From positions 1-55,831 of the forward strand of contig JAGWPW010000021.1 in assembly GCA_028870315.1 (NCBI GenBank): a stretch of 55,831 nucleotides of DNA, given 5' to 3'. The stretch is from Sphingomonadales bacterium (GTDB lineage Bacteria > Pseudomonadota > Alphaproteobacteria > Sphingomonadales > Sphingomonadaceae). The notes under the pieces were generated by a model, which did no database searches, was not told where the DNA came from, and was given only the letters and a program-made list of their open reading frames with translations. A program made the translations under genes and the position numbers. This document shows positions 50,408 through 55,831 of this stretch, one piece after another. Within the stretch, counting starts at the first letter, position 1. Each line of letters begins with the position of its first letter.

Positions 50408-53377
50408 TCAGAACTTCAGCTTGCCTCCCAGATAGAAGGCGCGGCCAATGACGTCGTACAGCGCGGGGTCGGTGCCGAACTGCGAGCTTGCGACATAGGG
50501 AATCGACCGGTCGAAGAGATTGGTAATGCCCGCGCGCAGTTCGAAGGCCTTGTTGACGTTGTAGCTCGCGAACATGTCCCATGTCGCATAGGCGGCGACA
50601 CCGACCGAGACATTGTTCGGTGTGGTGACCGCACTGACGTCGTTCATCCCCGCCTGGTAGTGCCAGCGCAGGCCGAGCGTTGCGGTATCGGAGCGATAGC
50701 CGAAGGTGGTCAGCGCCTTCCACACCGGCGTCGCGCGCGGCGGCACGCTGTTGGGCGTCGCCGTGCCGTTGCTGATCCCGGTGTAATTGAGGAAGGCCGC
50801 GCCGGGGAGCAGCTGCACTTCGTATTTGTCGAGCCAGTCGACCGTCGAATCGAAGAAGAAGCGACCCGTCGAACCCAGCGGCTGCACCGGCGCCGACCAA
50901 TGCACCTGAAACTCGACGCCGTCGGTCTTGACCCCGCCGAGATTGAGATAGGGCGTGGCGACGGTCAGCAGCTGGCCGGTGCCGGGATCGCGGCTTATCA
51001 GCTGGCAGAACGGGTTGTTCGGCGAGAAATTCGGGTTGGAGCCGTCAAGATTGTAGCATTTCGACAGCACGGTCAGCCCGGGCACGGTCGAGATCACGTT
51101 CTTGATGCGGATGTTGTAGTAATCGACCGACAGCGAGAAATCGGCCAGCAACCCGGCCTTCATCGGCGAATTGAACACGAAGCCGAGGTTGTAGGTATCG
51201 GCCTTTTCCGGGGTCAGCGAGGTGCTGCCGCTCACCGTCTGGCCGGTGGCGGTCGTCGGGAACTGATAGGTCGAAAGCGCCGCCGCGGGCACGCCCTGCG
51301 CCTGGCACAGCCCGGCGACCTGCGCGCCATTGGCGCCGGTGCGCGCGCTCGAACGGATATCGCAGGGATCGCCCAGCGCCCCCGGCGGGGTGCCGATCGC
51401 CAGCTGCGTGCCCGAGGGCGGCGAATAGAGTTCGCCGATATTGGGCGCGCGCACCGCGCGCTGGTAGCTGCCGCGCAGCAGCAGATTGGCAACCGGGCGC
51501 CAGCGCGCGTCGGCCTCGTAGCTTTCCACCGTGCCGCTGACCGAATAGTCGGAGACGCGCGCCGCAGCGCCGATCCCCAACTCCTTGATGAACGGCTTGT
51601 CGGCGATGAGCGGGATGTCCACCTGTCCGGCGACCTCCTTCACGGTGATGTCGTGATAGGGCACTGGCAGCGTCGCGGTGAACGCCTCGACATTGCCGCC
51701 CGGCGCGAAGCCCGAATTGGCGGTGAGGTTGTTGTCCGGGTTGTAGAGGTATGAATTCTTCCGGTAATCGGCGACGATCGCGATCTGCGCCGGGCCGGCG
51801 CCCAGGTCGAACAGCTTGCCGTTGACCTGGCCCTGGACCTGCGTCTGGCCGGTCCTTTCCTGGCTGATCGCGGTGGTCGTCATGAAATTGGCGCAGGCTT
51901 GCGAAAGCGACATGGCATTGTTCATGCCGAAGGGATTGAAGCCGCCGGCGCAGAGCGAATTGCCGCCGTCGGGCGCGTTGAGCAACTGCTGCACCTGGCT
52001 CTTGAGCACCGCGTTGTGCATCGAGGAGGTGTGGATCGACTGGTCGTAGGAGGCGAAGACGTCGAAGCTCCAGCCCTTGGTGATATCGCCCTTCAGCCCG
52101 CCGACATATTGCTCGACCTCGTAATTCTCATCCCAGTTCTTCCATGGCACGCCGACATAGCGCGCGTTCCAGGCGAACGGCGCGGTCGGATTGGCGCGCG
52201 AGGCGAGGACCGTCGCGAGATCGGTGGGGATGAAAGGGTTCGTCACCGGGATCGTCGTCAGCGTCGGGAACTGGGTAAGGCTGCCGCCGCTGCTGGTGGT
52301 GACGGTGAGATTGACATACATGAACTGGGCATAGGCGGTGAGGCTCGGGGTGATCTCGTAATCACCCTTGAGGAACGCCGATTTGCGCCGGGTGCCGTTG
52401 AGGACATCGCCCTGCTGGCCAACCGGCATGCGGACGTTGCCGCCGATGACGGCATAATCGTTGGTGCCGTTCGGCCCCTTGTAATTGACCGCGCCGGTCT
52501 GCGAGAACAGCGTGCCGTCGTTGTTGAAGCCAAGGTTCTTGCCGATCGAATAGGTCAGCGGCGTGCCGTAGCCCGCGAAGATGTTCTGCACCGTCGCCGC
52601 GCTCGGCGGGTTCGTCGCGCTGGCAACGAAGGTGCCGGTGCCGATGTAGCCGGAGGGCACCGCATTGTGGAAGAAGCTGCGCGAGTTGAACGCCAGCGCC
52701 GGCTGATCGAGGAAGCTGACCGAGCCGATGATGTGGCCGCGATCCTCGGCGAAATGGGTGCCGAACGAGATCGAGCCGTTGAACTTGTTGGCGTCCCCGT
52801 GCTGGCCGACCGCATCCTGGAGATCGATGACCACGCCGTCGAGCCGCTTGACCGTCTTGAAATTGACCACGCCCGACATCGCGTCCGAGCCATAGACCGC
52901 AGAGGCGCCGCCGGTGATGACATCGACCCCGCCGATGATCGCCTCGGGAATGATGTTGGTATCGACGTCGCCGCTGATGTCCGAGATCGGCAGCCGCATC
53001 CCGTCGAGCAGCACCAGGTTGCGGTTGGGGCCAAGCCCGTGGAGGCTGATCGTGGCGCGCCCGCCAGTGCCCTGGCCACCCGTCGCCGAATTGCCCGAGG
53101 CGGTGAAATCGGGAAGCTGGTTGAGCGCGTCCTCGATGCTCGGCTGACCCGACTGCTGCAGCGCCTCCTGGCTTACGGTGACGATCGGGCTGACCGCGGT
53201 GTTGTTCGCCCGGCGAATCAGCGAGCCGGTGACGACGATGTCGGGCGTTGCCGCGCTTGCCGAATCGGGCGCGGGCGCGGCGGGCGCGGTCTGCGCCGCG
53301 GCACCATGGACCAACACCAGCGCCAGCCCGAGCGCACTGGCCGACAACGTGAACCGATTGCGGAAATTGCTCATCAT
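50408..53377 (-). CDS. Large TonB-dependent outer-membrane receptor
   Basis: This is a 989-residue receptor with signal peptide (LSASALGLALVLVHGAAAQ), TonB box (PDIVVTGSLIRRANNT), plug (RATISLHGLGPNRNLVLLDG, VDVITGGASAVYGSDAMSGVV) and barrel ending in GRAFYLGGKLKF. The LHGLG/GGASAVYGSDA type of plug is typical of the very large sphingomonad receptors for plant-derived molecules. Its promoter carries a TTGACA -35 with an operator directly after it, shared with the TetR gene. Position between an AAHS transporter and a quinate/shikimate dehydrogenase suggests it takes up quinate, shikimate or a larger ester of them. Confidence 0.92.
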   Translation of the reverse strand: MMSNFRNRFTLSASALGLALVLVHGAAAQTAPAAPAPDSASAATPDIVVTGSLIRRANNTAVSPIVTVSQEALQQSGQPSIEDALNQLPDFTASGNSATGGQGTGGRATISLHGLGPNRNLVLLDGMRLPISDISGDVDTNIIPEAIIGGVDVITGGASAVYGSDAMSGVVNFKTVKRLDGVVIDLQDAVGQHGDANKFNGSISFGTHFAEDRGHIIGSVSFLDQPALAFNSRSFFHNAVPSGYIGTGTFVASATNPPSAATVQNIFAGYGTPLTYSIGKNLGFNNDGTLFSQTGAVNYKGPNGTNDYAVIGGNVRMPVGQQGDVLNGTRRKSAFLKGDYEITPSLTAYAQFMYVNLTVTTSSGGSLTQFPTLTTIPVTNPFIPTDLATVLASRANPTAPFAWNARYVGVPWKNWDENYEVEQYVGGLKGDITKGWSFDVFASYDQSIHTSSMHNAVLKSQVQQLLNAPDGGNSLCAGGFNPFGMNNAMSLSQACANFMTTTAISQERTGQTQVQGQVNGKLFDLGAGPAQIAIVADYRKNSYLYNPDNNLTANSGFAPGGNVEAFTATLPVPYHDITVKEVAGQVDIPLIADKPFIKELGIGAAARVSDYSVSGTVESYEADARWRPVANLLLRGSYQRAVRAPNIGELYSPPSGTQLAIGTPPGALGDPCDIRSSARTGANGAQVAGLCQAQGVPAAALSTYQFPTTATGQTVSGSTSLTPEKADTYNLGFVFNSPMKAGLLADFSLSVDYYNIRIKNVISTVPGLTVLSKCYNLDGSNPNFSPNNPFCQLISRDPGTGQLLTVATPYLNLGGVKTDGVEFQVHWSAPVQPLGSTGRFFFDSTVDWLDKYEVQLLPGAAFLNYTGISNGTATPNSVPPRATPVWKALTTFGYRSDTATLGLRWHYQAGMNDVSAVTTPNNVSVGVAAYATWDMFASYNVNKAFELRAGITNLFDRSIPYVASSQFGTDPALYDVIGRAFYLGGKLKF

Positions 53378-53428
53378 GCACCCCCTTCATGCCCGCCTGT
53401 TGGCGGTACCCGTGGCGATGCATTTATG

Positions 53429-54667
53429 TTACGAACTAGAACCTGTCAACAATGTGTGACAAGTTAGTTCCCTATTTTCGACGACCCAGGCCGCGCCGGC
53501 ACAGAGCACCAGCGGCAGGCAATAGGCCGCGAACAATCCCGGCAGCGAAACCTGCGCCGCCATCAGCAGTCCGCCCGCCCAGGGGCCGATGATCGCGCCG
53601 GCGCGGCCGACGCCGATCGCCCAGCCGACGCCGGTGGCCCGAATCTCCTCGGGATAGGCGGCGGCGGCAAGCGGCCAGATGCCGTTGTAGCCGCCTTGCA
53701 GCAGCACGCCGATGAGGAAGGCGAGAAGCAGCGTCGCCGCGATGCCCGGATGCGTCGAGCCGAAGGCGAGCATCGCCGCGCCGGCGCCGATCAGCATCGC
53801 CGGCACCAGCCGCCCCAGCGGCAGACGCAGCGCGGCAAGGCTCATCAGCGCCGTGCCGGCAAAGGCGCCGCAATTATACAGCGCGCCGGCATAGATGCCG
53901 TTGGTTTCCGACAGTCCCGCGGCGATCGCCAGCCTGGGGATCCAGCTGACGATGAAATAGAGAACCATCAGCCCGGAAAAGACCGCAAGCCACAATGCCG
54001 CGGTGCTGGCGCGGTATCGCGCGGCAAACAGCGCCGAGACCCGGCCGGGCGTGCCGGGCGCGGGCCGTCGAACCTGCGGCAACAGGACCAAAGCCGCCGG
54101 CAGGAACACCAGCGACACCAGCCCGGCGCCGATGACCAGCACGCGCCAGCCGTGCGCCGGCAGCGCCGCGGCGGCGATCAGCCCGGTGAAGATCGCGGCG
54201 AAGGGATAACCCGCCTGCACCAGCCCGACCGCGAGATTGCGCTGCGCCGCGGGCGCCGCTTCGGCCGCGAGCGCGGCCATCGCGGCAAGCACCGTGCCGA
54301 TCCCGGCACCGACCACCACCCGCAGGCCCAGCAACACAGCCGGCCCCGGCGCAAACCCGCTGAGCAGCATTCCCAGCGACATCAGCAACAGCGCAAGGAT
54401 GATGACGATGCGGCGCCCGAAGCGGTCGGCAAGCGGCGCGATGCCCATGCCGCCGATCGCCATGCCGGCAAGGCCCGCGCCGAACAGCCGCCCCATCTCG
54501 GCGGATCCCATGCCCCATTCGGCCTGCAGCCGCGGCGCGATATAGGATAGCATGGTGACATCGATGCCGTCGGCCATGTTGATCGCGAAGCACAAGCCGA
54601 CAATCGCCAGCCCACGCGCGCTCCAGCCCGCGGCAGCGCCGCCCTCCGCGGCGGATGAATAAGCCAT
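53429..54667 (-). CDS. MFS transporter, aromatic acid:H+ symporter (AAHS) type
   Basis: This is a 412-residue inner-membrane protein with about 12 membrane segments. The first helix has the AAHS signature NMADGIDVTMLSYIAPRL; motif A-like PLADRFGRRIVII follows, and GYNGIWPLAAAAYPEEIRATGVGWAIG is the second-half signature. AAHS members import aromatic and hydroaromatic acids such as benzoate, 4-hydroxybenzoate, quinate and shikimate. The start at 54667 puts the first helix after a short N terminus. Its stop codon overlaps the operator of the TonB receptor; it follows the TetR gene by 34 bases. Confidence 0.88.
   Translation of the reverse strand: MAYSSAAEGGAAAGWSARGLAIVGLCFAINMADGIDVTMLSYIAPRLQAEWGMGSAEMGRLFGAGLAGMAIGGMGIAPLADRFGRRIVIILALLLMSLGMLLSGFAPGPAVLLGLRVVVGAGIGTVLAAMAALAAEAAPAAQRNLAVGLVQAGYPFAAIFTGLIAAAALPAHGWRVLVIGAGLVSLVFLPAALVLLPQVRRPAPGTPGRVSALFAARYRASTAALWLAVFSGLMVLYFIVSWIPRLAIAAGLSETNGIYAGALYNCGAFAGTALMSLAALRLPLGRLVPAMLIGAGAAMLAFGSTHPGIAATLLLAFLIGVLLQGGYNGIWPLAAAAYPEEIRATGVGWAIGVGRAGAIIGPWAGGLLMAAQVSLPGLFAAYCLPLVLCAGAAWVVENRELTCHTLLTGSSS
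53431..53444 (-). promoter_or_regulatory. ACGAACTAG operator in the TonB receptor promoter
   Basis: ACGAACTAGAACCT matches the operator before the TetR gene (ACGAACTAGTTCCT) in 12 of 14 bases. On the minus strand it sits directly after a perfect -35 TTGACA (53449-53444), that is in the spacer of the receptor promoter. A further half-site-like GTTAGTTCCCT lies at 53463. Confidence 0.7.
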
Positions 54668-54701
54668 GTCGTCCTCTCCAGGCGCCGTTCGGGCGCTCGC
54701 G

Positions 54702-55394
54702 TCACTCCGCCTTGCGCACCCAGGCGAGGATGATGTCGCCGACCTGCCGGGCGCGGCGCTCGATCGCCGCGGGGCTCGACATGTCGACACCGAAATTATG
54801 CGCGAAGGTGAACTGGTTGGAGACGTTGTAAAAGGCGAGCGCGGTCATCGTCATATGCAGGTCCACCGGATCGATGCCGGCGCGAAAGCTGCCCTCGGCC
54901 TCGCCGCGGGCGATCAGCTTCGCCAGCATGCCGATCACCCGCCGGTTTTCTTCGGGCAGGCCGGCGATCTGTTTGAGATGCTCGGCGTGATGGATGTTCT
55001 CGTTCATCACCAGCCGCACCAGCTCGGGGTGCTGCGAATGGTAGCGCACGTCGTGCTCGATCAACCGGCGCAGCGCCTCGATCGCGGTGCCGCTGTCGAT
55101 ATCGACCCCCGCCTCGCTTTCGCGCACACGGGCGTAGGCGCGTGCCAGAACCGCGCGGTAAAGCTCGTCCTTGCCCTCGAAATAATAATAGATCTTCCGC
55201 TTGGTCGCGCGACCGGCGATCTCGTCGATGCGCGCGCCGGCAAGGCCTTTCTCGACGAATTCCTGCGTCGCGATGTCGATGATCTGGGCGATCGCCTGCT
55301 CGCGCGCGTCGGCATGCGAACGACGGGGTGGCTTGCTGGGCGGCTTCAAGCGGGCACCTCCGATGGTTTCGTCGGTCTCATCGCCCGTTCGCAT
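54702..55394 (-). CDS. TetR/AcrR-family transcriptional regulator
   Basis: This is a TetR regulator of about 230 residues. The helix-turn-helix reads ARIDEIAGRATKRKIYYYFEGKDELY; the C-terminal part has the TetR_C pattern found in PsrA/AcrR-like repressors (IEHDVRYHSQHPELVRLVMNENIHHAEHL). The longer frame to 55457 was rejected because its ATG touches the operator and would lie at about the transcription start (a TTGACA -35 sits at 55494-55489), so the ATG at 55394 is preferred. It heads the AAHS-TonB-dehydrogenase operon and should repress it and itself until a hydroaromatic acid appears. Confidence 0.85.
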   Translation of the reverse strand: MRTGDETDETIGGARLKPPSKPPRRSHADAREQAIAQIIDIATQEFVEKGLAGARIDEIAGRATKRKIYYYFEGKDELYRAVLARAYARVRESEAGVDIDSGTAIEALRRLIEHDVRYHSQHPELVRLVMNENIHHAEHLKQIAGLPEENRRVIGMLAKLIARGEAEGSFRAGIDPVDLHMTMTALAFYNVSNQFTFAHNFGVDMSSPAAIERRARQVGDIILAWVRKAE

Positions 55395-55456
55395 CCCAAC
55401 GGCAAGCCCACCGGGCGCCGGGCGGGAAAACACCGAGGGTCGGGCGATAAAATTCA

Positions 55457-55477
55457 TGTAACGAACTAGTTCCTACA
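55457..55477. promoter_or_regulatory. TetR operator with GAACTAGTTC core
   Basis: The perfect 10-bp palindrome GAACTAGTTC (55463-55472) lies inside a longer imperfect inverted repeat. On the minus strand it covers the -10 region of the TetR promoter (-35 TTGACA at 55494-55489). The rightward dehydratase-like gene starts 80 bases on, so the site may control both directions. Confidence 0.75.
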
Positions 55478-55552
55478 TTTTTTGCTTTTGTCAATCCGCC
55501 GCCGCTGCTAACCAGGGCAGAGCCAAAGCGCCTCGCCGGCAGGGAGCAGGAT

Positions 55553-55831
55553 GTGCTGACCTCGATCGCCACCGTCTCGATCAGCGGCACGCTTGATGCG
55601 AAACTGGCGGCGATTGCCGCCTCGGGCTTTTCCGGTGCCGAGATTTTCGAGAACGATCTGCTGACAACGCATCTCGGCGCGCGCGACGTCGCCACGCTGA
55701 TGCGCGATCTCGGCCTTGCCTGCACCATGTTCCAGCCGTTCCGCGATCTTGAAGGCCTGCCCGCGCCGGCGCGCGGCCGGGCGTTCGACCGGCTCGAACG
55801 CAAATTCGACGTGATGGGCGAGCTTGGCACC
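55553..55831 (+). CDS. 3-dehydroshikimate dehydratase-like protein (QuiC-type), N-terminal part
   Basis: This open frame is cut by the window end after 93 codons. SIATVSISGTLDAKLAAIAA, then GFSGAEIFENDLLTTHLGAR and LGLACTMFQPFRDLEGLP match the start of sugar-phosphate-isomerase-fold 3-dehydroshikimate dehydratases (QuiC/AsbF type, often fused to an HPPD-like domain), which turn 3-dehydroshikimate into protocatechuate. AGGGAG lies six bases before GTG 55553; the ATG two bases earlier stops after two codons. Divergent from the TetR operon with the quinate/shikimate dehydrogenase, this completes a quinate/shikimate-to-protocatechuate route. Confidence 0.82.
   Translation, partial: MLTSIATVSISGTLDAKLAAIAASGFSGAEIFENDLLTTHLGARDVATLMRDLGLACTMFQPFRDLEGLPAPARGRAFDRLERKFDVMGELGT

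Noticed and set aside
53444..53460. A seventh TCAAC-N6-GTTGA site before the large TonB receptor
   Set aside because: The left arm is present but the right arm reads TGTGAC, and the TTGACA here is explained as a -35 element.
50198..53467. Plus-strand frames of over 500 codons opposite the TonB receptor and dehydrogenase
   Set aside because: Composition typical of antisense of a beta-barrel gene; no start context or motif.

Overview
The window is GC-rich chromosomal DNA that reads as an alphaproteobacterium of the Sphingomonadales (Sphingomonas/Novosphingobium-like). This is inferred from three large TonB-dependent receptors beside catabolic genes, a DUF1674 protein, a CYP101-type P450 and several worn insertion-sequence relics. 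Both strands carry many long open frames caused by the GC content; only frames with recognisable family signatures were kept.

Layout. 0-2 kb: unrecognised DNA and one nearly complete IS3-family (IS407-like) element. 2-7.8 kb: housekeeping genes (NUDIX-DUF47 fusion with a PiT phosphate transporter, DUF1674/SdhAF4, RsmB-like methyltransferase, MsrA, N-carbamoylputrescine amidase, FolK, tRNA-Lys). 7.8-10.8 kb: SDR-DHA2 exporter operon with a divergent TetR regulator. 10.9-28.5 kb: a large catabolic regulon resembling camphor degradation. It has a CYP101 P450, a zinc alcohol dehydrogenase, two SDRs, three luciferase-like flavin monooxygenases (two like diketocamphane monooxygenase), a flavin reductase, a RibB-type riboflavin enzyme, an acyl-CoA ligase, two enoyl-CoA hydratases, three NTF2-like proteins, a CMD-family protein and a TonB receptor. 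Palindromes of the form TCAAC-N6-GTTGA lie at its promoters.

28.5-33.3 kb: a scar region of IS21, IS5 and IS630 remnants around a GH13 alpha-glucosidase and a Rieske oxygenase. 33.3-38.8 kb: an apparent operon of a TolC-like lipoprotein, an HlyD-like adaptor and OpgD/OpgH periplasmic glucan synthesis. 38.9-39.2 kb: a decayed copper P-type ATPase. 39.3-49.3 kb: an ester-catabolism island (two type-B carboxylesterases, an HSL-type hydrolase, SDR, GlcD-like oxidase, TonB receptor, AraC and GntR regulators) with a repeated near-palindrome ACCTWTCAGAWAGGT. 49.4-55.8 kb: a quinate/shikimate-type locus (TetR, AAHS transporter, TonB receptor, quinate/shikimate dehydrogenase, and divergently the start of a 3-dehydroshikimate dehydratase-like gene cut by the window edge).

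Working model for the main regulon (inference): a cyclic terpenoid enters through the TonB receptor, is hydroxylated by the P450, oxidised to a ketone by ADH/SDR, converted to a lactone by an FMN-dependent Baeyer-Villiger oxygenase fed by the local flavin reductase and RibB, then activated by the CoA ligase and degraded through the hydratases. No ferredoxin or ferredoxin reductase for the P450 is present in the window.
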